64,000 bases of DNA from Chryseobacterium fluminis (GTDB lineage: Bacteria > Bacteroidota > Bacteroidia > Flavobacteriales > Weeksellaceae), in NCBI RefSeq assembly GCF_026314945.1, contig NZ_CP111121.1:4898001-4962000 (forward strand), read 5' to 3'. Numbering within the stretch: the stretch's first letter is position 1; each line of letters starts with the position of its first letter. Shown here piece after piece: positions 35,204-44,880 of the stretch. The position numbers and the translations under genes were made by a program. Below the pieces are notes generated by a model that had not been told where the DNA came from, ran no database searches, and saw only the letters and a program-made list of their open reading frames with translations.

Positions 35204-37576
35204 TTACCTATTCTTAAGCAAAATCCATCCTGATCTTTTGATCTTAGTTTTCGATTTCGGATATTTAAAACTGAACTGATACCAATAGGTGGCTGTGGGA
35301 AGTTTTCTGCCGCTTATAGTTCCGTCCCAGACAGGGCGTTCCTTTGAAAACCTGAACATTTCCGTACCATATCTGTCGTAAACAGAACCTGTAAAGTCTG
35401 TAAAGTTTACAAGCGATGAAAGATTCAGGACATCGTTGATGCCATCACTATTAGGAGTAATAACATTGTTGATCTGCAGGGTGAAGAAATCAAGTGATCC
35501 CATGCAGTGTGTTCCTGCTCTTCTTACCGATACGACGTAATTGGTGTTATCTGAAAGATTTGTAAATATATTGGAAGTCTGCCAGCTGATTCCCTGATCA
35601 ATGGAATATTCTAAAGTTGCGGAGATCATATTCATGACCGGATTTTGTGCAGTAACCGTTATCGTCTTTTTCATACCGTCATAGTCCAGAGCAGTTATAA
35701 AGGGGATGACCGCTCCCATTACTTTCGCCTGGAATACTTTTTTACAGACACCGTTATCGATTTCTACGGAATAGATTCCCCACTGGTCTGTCTCAATTTT
35801 TTGTGTGGTTGCTCCTGTGCTCCAGAGGAATTTAAAGCCTTCTCCTTCGCCGGCATCAAGCGTTACTTTATCTCCGATACACATTTCAATATCTTTTAGC
35901 GGGGAGGAGATGGCGGGTACAACTTCAATCCGTATGGTTGCAGGGTTCACGGACTTACATCCTTTTGGTCCAAGCGCATATACTGTAAAAGTTGTGGTCT
36001 GGTACAAAGTGACCGTCTGTATGTTTCCTGTTCCCGTAAAATTGTTCCACAGGTATGAATACCCACCTTCAGCGGTAAACGTCACCGATTCTCCCGGACA
36101 TATTTTTATTTTTGATGCTTTTATTCTGGCAGTAGGAGTTGCTTCTTTCTGTAATGTAAGCTGAACGGTCTTATAACAGAACCCATTTGAGACGACCACG
36201 TAGAGTATTTGCCCGTCGTTGCCGTTATAGTCCAGAATATTCTGGATGTTATTGTTATTCTGTGCTATGGCATCAGCCTGATTTTCGTAGAATCTAAAGA
36301 TTGCTCCGGGCGTCTGGCTTATGGCAGACGTAATGGTACTCAAATCGAAAGTGGTACGATCCGGTGTAGTACAGAGCAGTAATGTGGTATCATGAGCGAC
36401 CGGAGTTATTCCTCCATGAATCTGTACTGTAGCTTTCCCTTTACACGGGTTTCCCGGAACCGTTACTTCAATAGTATAAGTACCCGGATCTGTTGCCGTA
36501 ATAGTATTGGTGGTTGCATTGGGAATAGGAGCATTGTTATGATACCATTGGTAAGCAAAATTAGGATCATTTACTGATGCCTGCAGCACCTGAGAACTCT
36601 GGTCACATATATTAAGATCCGGGGGCAGAACATTTCCAAACTGATCCAATATCTGAGCACCAATATCAAAGGATCTTCCGTCTAAAAATACGGCAGTATC
36701 ATATGATGTGTCTCCAGAATCTGCCAATGCCATTTTAAAATGATAGACCTGTCCGGGCACTACGCTGGCTATTGCGGTGAGAGGAACCGTCCGGCCGTTA
36801 AAATTCGTTTCAATATTAGCCGTATTATATCCTGCAAAATACTGTTGGTTGATAGCTGAGCACGCTCCCTGACTTATAGTTACTGCAGTTATTTCAGGGT
36901 GAATATTGGTTACACTTACCGGCCCGGCTCCTCCCGGAAGGACAGCAACATTTACATAAGGACCTCCTGCAGCAGGCTTTATAAGCAAAGCAAAGGCATC
37001 CGAATAACTGCAGGGATAATCGCCAACATATTCTTCAGAAGCTAATAAATAGTTAAATTTAACCTGAGTTGAATAGGGTATAAAGTCAAATTCCAAAACA
37101 ACGGCATTTATTAGCCCCCTTTGAGGGTTGGTTGCTGTGAAAAGATCAGGATCACTCCCGGATCCAATATCATCATGTAGATGATTATTTATAGCAGAAT
37201 TTCCCGCCTTTTTTACGTATCCTGTAGATAATACAATCCCATCTTTAAAAGGGAAGGCGGTAGCAGCTCGGTGAAAATATCCCCATGCTCTGGTAGAATC
37301 TGCTACTGCAGTATTAGGGCTTATCTGCACATTAAAAACATTGGGGGTGCCGCAGGAATTATTTACGGAAGGGGACAGCAAAACATCTCTCACCAGCTGG
37401 GTAATATCAAAGCCGGATTCGTTATAGCCGGCATCGTTTACATCAATAAAGGCTCCTGCTTTCAGAGATAGGGAAGAAAGTTTTTTCTTTTGCGGATCTC
37501 TGGGCTTGATATCCTGGGAATGAAAAAAATGTGATGATGCTAAAAGAATAAATAGCCAAAGGGTATAAACCTTCAT
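35204..37576 (-). CDS. choice-of-anchor L / T9SS type B sorting protein
   Basis: 790 residues. A signal peptide (MKVYTLWLFILLASSHFFHS) is followed by the choice-of-anchor L domain (WGYFHRAATAFPFKDGIVLS, then ASEEYVGDYPCSYSDAFALL), then Ig-like repeats with QWYHNN and YLWNN, and the type B sorting domain from NVITPNSDGINDVLNL to GWILLKNR. It is secreted by the type IX system and probably stays on or is shed from the cell surface. The gene upstream is a paralogue. Confidence 0.93.
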   Translation of the reverse strand: MKVYTLWLFILLASSHFFHSQDIKPRDPQKKKLSSLSLKAGAFIDVNDAGYNESGFDITQLVRDVLLSPSVNNSCGTPNVFNVQISPNTAVADSTRAWGYFHRAATAFPFKDGIVLSTGYVKKAGNSAINNHLHDDIGSGSDPDLFTATNPQRGLINAVVLEFDFIPYSTQVKFNYLLASEEYVGDYPCSYSDAFALLIKPAAGGPYVNVAVLPGGAGPVSVTNIHPEITAVTISQGACSAINQQYFAGYNTANIETNFNGRTVPLTAIASVVPGQVYHFKMALADSGDTSYDTAVFLDGRSFDIGAQILDQFGNVLPPDLNICDQSSQVLQASVNDPNFAYQWYHNNAPIPNATTNTITATDPGTYTIEVTVPGNPCKGKATVQIHGGITPVAHDTTLLLCTTPDRTTFDLSTITSAISQTPGAIFRFYENQADAIAQNNNNIQNILDYNGNDGQILYVVVSNGFCYKTVQLTLQKEATPTARIKASKIKICPGESVTFTAEGGYSYLWNNFTGTGNIQTVTLYQTTTFTVYALGPKGCKSVNPATIRIEVVPAISSPLKDIEMCIGDKVTLDAGEGEGFKFLWSTGATTQKIETDQWGIYSVEIDNGVCKKVFQAKVMGAVIPFITALDYDGMKKTITVTAQNPVMNMISATLEYSIDQGISWQTSNIFTNLSDNTNYVVSVRRAGTHCMGSLDFFTLQINNVITPNSDGINDVLNLSSLVNFTDFTGSVYDRYGTEMFRFSKERPVWDGTISGRKLPTATYWYQFSFKYPKSKTKIKRSGWILLKNR

Positions 37577-37605
37577 AATATTTTTGTTTAAACAGGTTTA
37601 ATAAA

Positions 37606-40014
37606 TTATTCAAAGTTTTTCAGTAAGATCCATCCGGTTTTTACGATCTTTTCTTTACCGACAGGGCTTTCAAAAGCTACCTGATACCAGTAGGAAGCAG
37701 TGGGTAAACGCTTGCCCTGAAAGTAGCCGTCCCAGTACGGTTTTGTTTTTTCAGCTTTATAGACTTCTTTTCCGTATCGGTCAAAAATACTGGCACTGAA
37801 ATTTTCATACTTATTGAGTCCTCTGAAATCAATAATATCGTTTAGATGATCTCCATTAGGAGTAATGACGTTTTGCATGATGAAGGTGAAATATTCCAGG
37901 AAGCTGACGCAGCTTGTATTTTTCACCCGTATTCGGATCGGGATGATTTTATTTCGTGGAACATTATGGAATATATTTGAAGACTGCCAGGTCATTCCGT
38001 TGTCTATCGAATATTCCAGAGTACTGTTGCTAGGATTGTCTGCCTTAAGCATCATCGTTCCGTTTTCGTTATAATCTGCTTTCTTAATTTCAGGAATTGT
38101 AGCTCTAATAACCTGTGCCTTAAATTCTTCTGAACATACTCCGTTACTGATCTTTACCGAATATTCTCCCGGAATGGCGGTTGTAATGGTTTGAGTGGTT
38201 TCACCGGAACTCCACTGATAGGTATATTCCGGTCCTGAACCTGCATCCAGGGTTATCATATCTCTGTCACAAATAGGCCCGCCTTTTAACGTTGAAACGA
38301 TAGCAGGAACCACCTCAATGGTAAGGCGTGCCGGCACAGGAGACTTACATCCCTGGGCACCGATGGCATGTACAGAATAGGTGGTAGTCTGGGTAGGATT
38401 TACCGTTCTTATCCCTGAAGTGGTACCCGTAGAATCACTCCACAGATAGGTGGCTCCACCGGAAGCTGTTACCAATACAGATTCACCCGCGCATATTTTT
38501 AGCCTGGAAGCGGTAAGCAGTGCTGTCGGTGTTTCCTCTTTTTTTAAAGTTAGAGTTGCGATCTTGCTGCAGAAAGCTCCGTTGGACACAAGTACATATA
38601 AGATCTGCCCGTCTGTTCCGTTATAATTTGTCAGGTTGGTGATATGATTATTATTCTGTGCGACAGCATCTGCCTGATTCTCATAAAAACGAAATACGGC
38701 ACCGACAGTTGTACTGATCATGGAAATTGCAGTATTTAAATTAAATGTAGCAGCATCTGTAGTGGTACACATCTTGAGTACAGCATTCTGTACAGTAGGG
38801 GATAAACCTCCTATTATAGTGATCTTAGCTGATCCCGGGCATTGATTTCCCGGGACAGACACTTTAACCTCATATATTCCGGGTACTGTTGCAGTATAAG
38901 CTATATTGGTAGCACCGGAAACAGGGATTCCGTCTTTAAACCACTGAAATGTCATTCCGGACGTTGGGGCGACCGATGCTTTTAATATTTGTGGCTGATG
39001 GTCACACAAGTAAATAGTGTCGGGTAGGATCATATTTGCCCCATCTACAATTTTAACCCCTATATCAAAAGATCCTCCTTCTAAGAAAACAGCAGTGTCT
39101 AGCTTTTGATCCTTATAATCGCATAAAACCATTTTAAAATGATAAGCAACACCGGGAGTTACATCCGCTAATGCCGTTAAAGGGATCGTTCGGCCTTTAA
39201 AGTTTGTTTCTACATTAGCAGTGTTATACCCCGCAAAATAGGATTCGTTAGAAGCAGCACAGGCAAAGTTTGCAGGATGAATATTGGTTACACTGATAGG
39301 GCCGGCTCCCCCCGGAAGTACCGCAACATTTACATAAGGCCCGCCCGCGACCGGTTTTATAAGTATGGCAAAAGCGTCGGAATAGCTACAGGGGTAAATG
39401 CCTGTATATTCTTCAGAGGCAAATAAGTAATTGAATTTTATTTTGTTAGAATAAGGAACGAAGTCGAATTCAAGGGCTACGGCATCATAGTGTTCGGCAA
39501 TATTTGTATTGGTGGCAGCTGCCAGATCTGCATCCCCCTGCAAAGAGATCTTTGCTTCCAGGGGCGAAGATATAACGGAATTTCCAGCCTGTCTGGCAAA
39601 CCCCGTAGTCAGGACCAGGCCATCCCGGAATGGGAAATTGGTAGCTGCTTTATGAAAGTAACCCCAAAACCTGTTGTCATCGGTCGCAGTATGGCCGGGG
39701 CTCACTTTTACATTCGTTACGTTAGGAGCTGAACAATGCGTTCCCCCTTTAATCAGAATATCGTTGACAAGTTGAGGAGGAGCATACGAAGAGGGAGCAT
39801 AAGAACTTACGTTTACATCAATAAATGCTCCGGCTTTCATACTCTCAGCTGTAGCATTCTCCTTCGGCAGTATGCGCCGGGGTATCTGCTGTTTATTCTG
39901 AGGAAAAGAATATACAGATATTAACAGCACTATTAAAAATGAAAAATTGGGTTTTACAATTGTACGGCGATGACAGGATTTGTTTCCGGCGTTTATCATT
40001 TTTGTGGATTTCAT
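37606..40014 (-). CDS. choice-of-anchor L / T9SS type B sorting protein, paralogue
   Basis: 802 residues with the same order of parts as its neighbour: export signal (SFLIVLLISVYSFPQ after a longer N-terminus), anchor L domain (ASEEYTGIYPCSYSDAFAIL), Ig-like repeats and the sorting domain NVITPNGDHLNDIIDF ending GWILLKNFE. A methionine nearer the hydrophobic stretch is not available, so the long start is retained. It lies 29 bp upstream of the related gene; tandem duplication is evident. Confidence 0.92.
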   Translation of the reverse strand: MKSTKMINAGNKSCHRRTIVKPNFSFLIVLLISVYSFPQNKQQIPRRILPKENATAESMKAGAFIDVNVSSYAPSSYAPPQLVNDILIKGGTHCSAPNVTNVKVSPGHTATDDNRFWGYFHKAATNFPFRDGLVLTTGFARQAGNSVISSPLEAKISLQGDADLAAATNTNIAEHYDAVALEFDFVPYSNKIKFNYLFASEEYTGIYPCSYSDAFAILIKPVAGGPYVNVAVLPGGAGPISVTNIHPANFACAASNESYFAGYNTANVETNFKGRTIPLTALADVTPGVAYHFKMVLCDYKDQKLDTAVFLEGGSFDIGVKIVDGANMILPDTIYLCDHQPQILKASVAPTSGMTFQWFKDGIPVSGATNIAYTATVPGIYEVKVSVPGNQCPGSAKITIIGGLSPTVQNAVLKMCTTTDAATFNLNTAISMISTTVGAVFRFYENQADAVAQNNNHITNLTNYNGTDGQILYVLVSNGAFCSKIATLTLKKEETPTALLTASRLKICAGESVLVTASGGATYLWSDSTGTTSGIRTVNPTQTTTYSVHAIGAQGCKSPVPARLTIEVVPAIVSTLKGGPICDRDMITLDAGSGPEYTYQWSSGETTQTITTAIPGEYSVKISNGVCSEEFKAQVIRATIPEIKKADYNENGTMMLKADNPSNSTLEYSIDNGMTWQSSNIFHNVPRNKIIPIRIRVKNTSCVSFLEYFTFIMQNVITPNGDHLNDIIDFRGLNKYENFSASIFDRYGKEVYKAEKTKPYWDGYFQGKRLPTASYWYQVAFESPVGKEKIVKTGWILLKNFE

Positions 40015-40038
40015 ATTTGTGTCAGTTTTAATGCTTTC

Positions 40039-41391
40039 TTAAAAAGGAGTTGCGGTTACAGATTGATCCTGGATTTCTACTTTTTGGACACCTTTTAGTT
40101 TCGTGGATAAATATTTTTCATTAATTTTCACCAACTTTATCCTTTGCTTTTTAAGGGAATTAAAATCGAGGGTAAGTTCAGAGACCCGGGAGGTCTTAAT
40201 CGTCATTTCCCTGTTTTTGGTTACGATGACAATTTTTCCCATCTTAAGATCTTGCGGAAAAACTTCATAATAATATCCTGGATTAAATTTTCCGGAAAGA
40301 ATCAATGCTTTGTTTTCTCTTAGTATTTTCACATAAGTGCTGTCACCGGCTTTCTTCTTTATAAGATAGAAAAAAGGATCATAGGCATTTTTTATGATGT
40401 CATCTTCCATTTGTAAAATGACATCACCTTTCTTTATTCCCATTTTTCCGGCTGTTGTACTGTCATTTTTTATAGAGCTGACTTTAAGTCCTTTTCCTTT
40501 AAATGAATAGTCATATGATATTCCGAAATCTGCTTTATCATTAAAAATTTTCAGGCTGTATTTTTTATGCCATTCCTGTGATGAGGACTCTGTATCGATT
40601 TTTGTAATAGAAATAAAGGAAAACCGGGCTGGTACCGCTGTTTCTACAGATGCATTAAAAGGAGAGATGCGGCTGTTTTTACGGATAAAGGTCAGGAGAC
40701 TGTCTTTTTCGCCATCAAAATAAGCCATCTCATGTCCGCCTTTTGGGGTTTTGTAAATAATATTACGGTTAAATTGTTTCAGATACCCGGTCACCGGTGT
40801 CATCTGATTAATGGGGTAAAGCGGATCTTCGGTAGTGTTAATCACATAAATGGGAATATTATTGCTGTTCTGGGGAAATATTCCGTTTTTACCCAATTTT
40901 GCGGCCACAGGTAAGCTTCCGTTCATGGCAATAAAACCAGCGAAGAGAAACGGATTGGTCATGGCAGTGTATAAAACCCCTGAGCCCCCGTCTGAGAAAC
41001 CACTCAGGAATACTTTGTCAGCATCGATATTAAATTCCTCTTTTGTCACTTCGATTTCTTTAAATATCATATCCTGTCCGACCTCATCAAACCAGGTGGC
41101 TCCCTGTTGTCCGTAACAGAAAAGCAGAAAAAAGCCGCCCCGATCAGCCAGACCGACCCATTTTGATTTTTTTATATAATCCAGCGGGTCTTTTTTTAGT
41201 TGCGGACTCGAAACTGAGCCATGAAGAAAAACGATCAGCGGTTTTTTTTTATTTACGGGGAAGTTTTTTGGAGTATACACAATGTAAGGCCGGATTTTAC
41301 CGTCAGTACACCTGTAATTGAATGTATCGAATTTCCCTTCCTGCGCACAGGTAATTGAAAAAATGAAGAAAAAAATAATAATACTTTTCAT
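40039..41391 (-). CDS. exported alpha/beta hydrolase with C-terminal PDZ domain
   Basis: 450 residues from the ATG at 41391, which gives a clean signal peptide (MKSIIIFFFIFSITCAQ); a longer frame to 41490 adds only basic residues. The hydrolase part has IVFLHGSVSSP and the elbow LSGFSDGGSG, like poly(hydroxybutyrate) depolymerase/esterase D-type enzymes. The C-terminus has a PDZ-like fold (GKMGIKKGDVILQMEDDII). It lies 24 bp upstream of the T9SS genes on the same strand, so it probably belongs to that operon. Confidence 0.85.
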   Translation of the reverse strand: MKSIIIFFFIFSITCAQEGKFDTFNYRCTDGKIRPYIVYTPKNFPVNKKKPLIVFLHGSVSSPQLKKDPLDYIKKSKWVGLADRGGFFLLFCYGQQGATWFDEVGQDMIFKEIEVTKEEFNIDADKVFLSGFSDGGSGVLYTAMTNPFLFAGFIAMNGSLPVAAKLGKNGIFPQNSNNIPIYVINTTEDPLYPINQMTPVTGYLKQFNRNIIYKTPKGGHEMAYFDGEKDSLLTFIRKNSRISPFNASVETAVPARFSFISITKIDTESSSQEWHKKYSLKIFNDKADFGISYDYSFKGKGLKVSSIKNDSTTAGKMGIKKGDVILQMEDDIIKNAYDPFFYLIKKKAGDSTYVKILRENKALILSGKFNPGYYYEVFPQDLKMGKIVIVTKNREMTIKTSRVSELTLDFNSLKKQRIKLVKINEKYLSTKLKGVQKVEIQDQSVTATPF

Positions 41392-41833
41392 GAATGTAAG
41401 CCGAGATTTAAGTGATTTATGACTTTGACTGTTTGATAAAGACGCTTTTAAAAAATTATTTCTAATGACGGGTCGTCGCTTCCTTAACACCCGCTGCAGT
41501 ATTCATACATGTTACACCCCTGAAACTCTGATCATGCTGATGTATTTTAATTTTTTGACATTAAACAGGTGAAATAACCGTTATTATCATTCCCTTGATG
41601 GTCATATTAAAATCGTGCTCGACCAACTATTCTTAAGGTTGAAGTTGCCTACGTTATCCTGTGATGATCAGGAAAATGATTTCCCTGTGTAGATACCGGA
41701 AAACGCTGTAACTGATGTCTGCATTTACGCCAAGCCGTCTTCCGTTACAATAAAATTTTCACAAATATATTTATTTTATTTAGAATAATTAAAAATAAAT
41801 TTTATAATTTTATCGACAATAAATAACATACTT
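41392..41833. other. 442-bp noncoding region between divergent genes
   Basis: No gene seen. The last 90 bp are very AT-rich and probably contain the promoter for the gene at 41834, though only a partial match (TAATTTTA near 41806) is visible. Confidence 0.4.
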
Positions 41834-42630
41834 ATGAATGGAAAATTAATTTTATTAACCTTATTTATTGTGAATATTATAATTAAGGCTCAGCTATCAT
41901 CTTTCAGTGAAAATTTTGATACATTTACAACAACAGGCGGAAATTCATTACCTCAAAATGGTTGGAATAAATACATCGTTTCAAGCGGAGGATCAGCCCC
42001 TCTGCTTTCTGTGAAGGAGACAGGAAGTGGCAATAAGTATATCCAGGCTTATTCGCTGTTTTCGGCAAATACCCCTTTTTATTTAATAAGTCCCCAGATT
42101 ACCGCGCCGTCCGGTAACCAGACCATTACTGTAACGACACTACGAATAGGAGGGACCCCGGGATCGGGAAGTCTCGAAATAGGACTGGTTGCAAGTCCTT
42201 CTGATCTGTCAGGTTTTACTTCATTGGGAAATCCTATACCCATAGACACCAGTACACCTACTGTGACAACACTCAATGTACCGGCATCTTCCTACCAGTA
42301 CATTGCCTTTAAATTTTGGCAACTGCAAACCACCAGGCTTTATTTTTAGATAATATTATACTTATTGCAGGAAATCTGGCTGTCTCGGACCAGCAAAAGA
42401 AAGAAGATAGAATCCGGATGTGGGTGAACGCAGAAAGTACCGTATTGGAACTGATAACAAAAAGGAATCTGAAAAAAATACAAATTTATGCTGCTAGTGG
42501 AAGAAAAGTGATAGAAAATATACGTCCAAAAACTAAAATTGATATCAGTACGTTATCCCCTGGAATGTATTTTACCAGCATAGAGACAGATGACGGAAAA
42601 ACTGTCACATCCAAATTCGTAAAAAAATAA
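41834..42630 (+). pseudogene. choice-of-anchor J / T9SS type A protein, one-base frameshift
   Basis: The first frame has a signal peptide and FSENFDTFTTTGGNSLPQNG, then stops at 42349. The second continues from about 42318 (ATANHQALFLDNIILIAG) through the C-terminal sorting domain (KIQIYAASGRKVI to VTSKFVKK). One more G at 42318-42319 would join them as FKFWATANHQALF. Whole, it would be about 265 residues, secreted by T9SS. It is either a sequencing indel or a recent inactivation. Confidence 0.8.
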
Positions 42631-42754
42631 ATCTTAAACAGTATCGACAGAATTCGGACAGCGGACATCGACTTCAATCTTTTTAGAGAAAGACAGGCTA
42701 TTCCGTACTGCTGGTCCATCCAGATCATCATAATTCAATTTAAAATATAAAAAC

Positions 42755-43999
42755 ATGAGAAAAAAAATAATAATGCTTACTTTATTGGGCTTTATTCAAT
42801 CCTTCGCCCAGAATTTCCAGTTCGGTTTTACCAATATATCAAGTGGTGCCAGCCATTTTGCATCAGATCTGTATTCGATGAATATATATAACGGAACATT
42901 ATATGTCGGCGGCTGGATTAAATTGGCGAAACTTACGGGTTCCGGTTATACTCAGGTTCCCGAAATAAGCGCTAACGGTGTCATCAAAAAAATAAAAAAT
43001 ATCGGACAGGATATGTATGTCGCAGGACAAAGTTTTATCATTAACGGTATAACTACCAATATTGCAAAATATAATGGCAGTTTGTGGCAGCCCATAACTG
43101 CATTTCCTGCTGTAGGCGGGCTGAATGATATTATTGAATTTCAGGGAGAGATCTACGGAATCGGAAATGTTGCCGACGGTGAGGGTATGGTTGCTAAACT
43201 GACTGGAGGAAACTGGGTATCTGTGCCGGGGCGTCCTTATGGAGGTAACAATTATATGGGATTTGAGGTTTTTAACGATGAGTTATATGTTTTTGGTCAT
43301 TTTACTCATGTCAGATCCCCTCTCGGCGACCCTATTCAATGTAATAATATAGCAAAATTTAACGGTACACAATGGTTCTCTTTAGGGGGAGCGCAACAAC
43401 CTGGCAGCTCCTATATAAGAACAGCCTATCGCTGGGGACAAAAACTCATAACTTCCAATTACGATATTTGGGACGGGGTACAATGGAGCATAATTCCGGC
43501 ACCCGCAGACCATTCTGATGCCTCAAAATTTATTACCTATAAAAATTATCTGATGGGAGCTACCTACAGCGGGATTAATATTTTCAACCCTACTGATCAG
43601 GAATGGAAAACAGTGATCCCGGGTAATGTGGTCCTGTCTGTTCCTGCAGCTCTGGAGATGATCGATGCGGCCCCTGTTGAGGATAATGCTGTTTATACGT
43701 CCTATAGTGCGGATGGTAACCCTGAACCCCATAAACTCAGTGAATTATTTCTATCCGTAAATGATGAAACCCTAAACAAAAAAACATTAGTTTTTCCGAA
43801 TCCAGCAGAAGATCTGGTTTATGTAGAAAACGCTAAAAATCCGATCATTTCTATTGAGGTATATAATGCAACAGGTCGGTTACTTTCTGCGTATCTTAAA
43901 AGTCCCGCAAGTCTGGCTTCTTATCCCGCAGGTCATTATACTTTGAAAATTAAATATAAAGCAGGAAACGCGGAAACAAGAAAAATAATAAAAAAATAA
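42755..43999 (+). CDS. T9SS type A sorting-domain protein with propeller-like repeats
   Basis: 414 residues. After the signal peptide (MRKKIIMLTLLGFIQSFAQ) come repeats of the form IAKYNGSLWQPI and IAKFNGTQWFSLGG, as in extracellular beta-propeller proteins. The C-terminal domain (VFPNPAEDLVYVEN to GNAETRKIIKK) directs T9SS secretion and surface attachment. The ligand is unknown. It follows the related frameshifted gene by 124 bp. Confidence 0.88.
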   Translation: MRKKIIMLTLLGFIQSFAQNFQFGFTNISSGASHFASDLYSMNIYNGTLYVGGWIKLAKLTGSGYTQVPEISANGVIKKIKNIGQDMYVAGQSFIINGITTNIAKYNGSLWQPITAFPAVGGLNDIIEFQGEIYGIGNVADGEGMVAKLTGGNWVSVPGRPYGGNNYMGFEVFNDELYVFGHFTHVRSPLGDPIQCNNIAKFNGTQWFSLGGAQQPGSSYIRTAYRWGQKLITSNYDIWDGVQWSIIPAPADHSDASKFITYKNYLMGATYSGINIFNPTDQEWKTVIPGNVVLSVPAALEMIDAAPVEDNAVYTSYSADGNPEPHKLSELFLSVNDETLNKKTLVFPNPAEDLVYVENAKNPIISIEVYNATGRLLSAYLKSPASLASYPAGHYTLKIKYKAGNAETRKIIKK

Positions 44000-44065
44000 G
44001 AAGAATAATTCATACGAATAATATATTTAAGCGTACTGCAGTGTAACGCTCTATAAAAACTCATA

Positions 44066-44106
44066 GCGGCTATCTCCAAAAGACAGCCTCCTTTTATTTT
44101 TTTTTA
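44066..44106 (+). terminator. probable terminator after the T9SS gene
   Basis: GGCTATC-TCCAAAA-GACAGCC has one mismatch and is followed by a T-rich run. Confidence 0.55.
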
Positions 44107-44147
44107 ATCATTAAATTTTTTATTCCATTATCAATCTTTACCATTTA

Positions 44148-44267
44148 GAGGCCGTCTCACAACTCGTGAAAACGGCCTTTTTTATAAAATTTTCCTGTAT
44201 CCCGATACGATAAGGATCTTCGTTTAAACGATTCCCAACCCACATCGTTTAGTTGTGATACATCTTC
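44148..44267 (-). repeat. 120-bp dispersed repeat, copy 2
   Basis: The minus-strand copy of the repeat, starting 5 bp after the stop of the small exported gene transcribed the same way. In this copy a frame is open for 36 codons, including SYRDTGKFYKKGRFHEL. The hairpin AGGCCGT...ACGGCCT is kept. Confidence 0.85.
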
Positions 44268-44271
44268 TTTG

Positions 44272-44700
44272 TTAGCAGTCATTCATCTCATAATTTACCT
44301 GATCGTATTTTTCTTCGAAAGGCTGTAACGTCTTGCTGTTAGCAGGAACTTTCTGAAGATTGACCTTCAGTTTTTTATTGCCGTCCTGTGATATCCAGAA
44401 GCCGGTGAGGCTTTCACCGTTTCTTATAACGCTGATTATTCCGGTAATACCGCCCTCTACCATCACCAGTTTATTTTCTTCATCATCCGAAATGTCGAGG
44501 TACAGCCATTTGCTTACCTGATCATACTTATACATTCCGGTGTAATGGGTAGTGGGACATCCTGAAATTTCTTCAACAAGATATAAGGTTACAGGGTATT
44601 TGTCAATCTTTCCTTTGTAAAGATATTTTTTTATTTCCTGAGCTGAAATAGTACCGAATAAAAAAATCATCATTAAAGATGCCGTAATTTTAATTTTCAT
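44272..44700 (-). CDS. small exported protein of unknown function
   Basis: 142 residues with a signal peptide (MKIKITASLMMIFLFGTISAQ). The mature part is short beta strands (YLYKGKIDKYPVTLYLVEEI, WLYLDISDDEENKLVMVEGG, ESLTGFWISQDGNKKLKVNL), a pattern like small lipocalin- or barrel-type proteins of the phylum. I do not recognise a family. It stands alone between a T9SS gene and an SDR gene. Confidence 0.75.
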   Translation of the reverse strand: MKIKITASLMMIFLFGTISAQEIKKYLYKGKIDKYPVTLYLVEEISGCPTTHYTGMYKYDQVSKWLYLDISDDEENKLVMVEGGITGIISVIRNGESLTGFWISQDGNKKLKVNLQKVPANSKTLQPFEEKYDQVNYEMNDC

Positions 44701-44880
44701 GTTTTAATTATCAGGTAGTAAAATTATAAAGAACCTGGATTTAAACGACATCCTGTTCCATTAAAATTTTGTGGTAAAATATTCTTTAGTAATTTAAGTT
44801 CAGGTCGCAATTGATGGTATTTTTATGTTTAATGGCATAATAATAGGTGGAATTTGTGTATTAAACAAAACAATTACAAA

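Noticed and set aside
41392..41490. Longer N-terminus for the PDZ-hydrolase
   Set aside because: The 33 extra residues are basic and precede a perfect signal peptide start, so the ATG at 41391 is preferred.
42316..42630. Separate small gene starting at 42316
   Set aside because: Its start is a TTG inside the frameshift point of the upstream gene; the sequence continues that protein.
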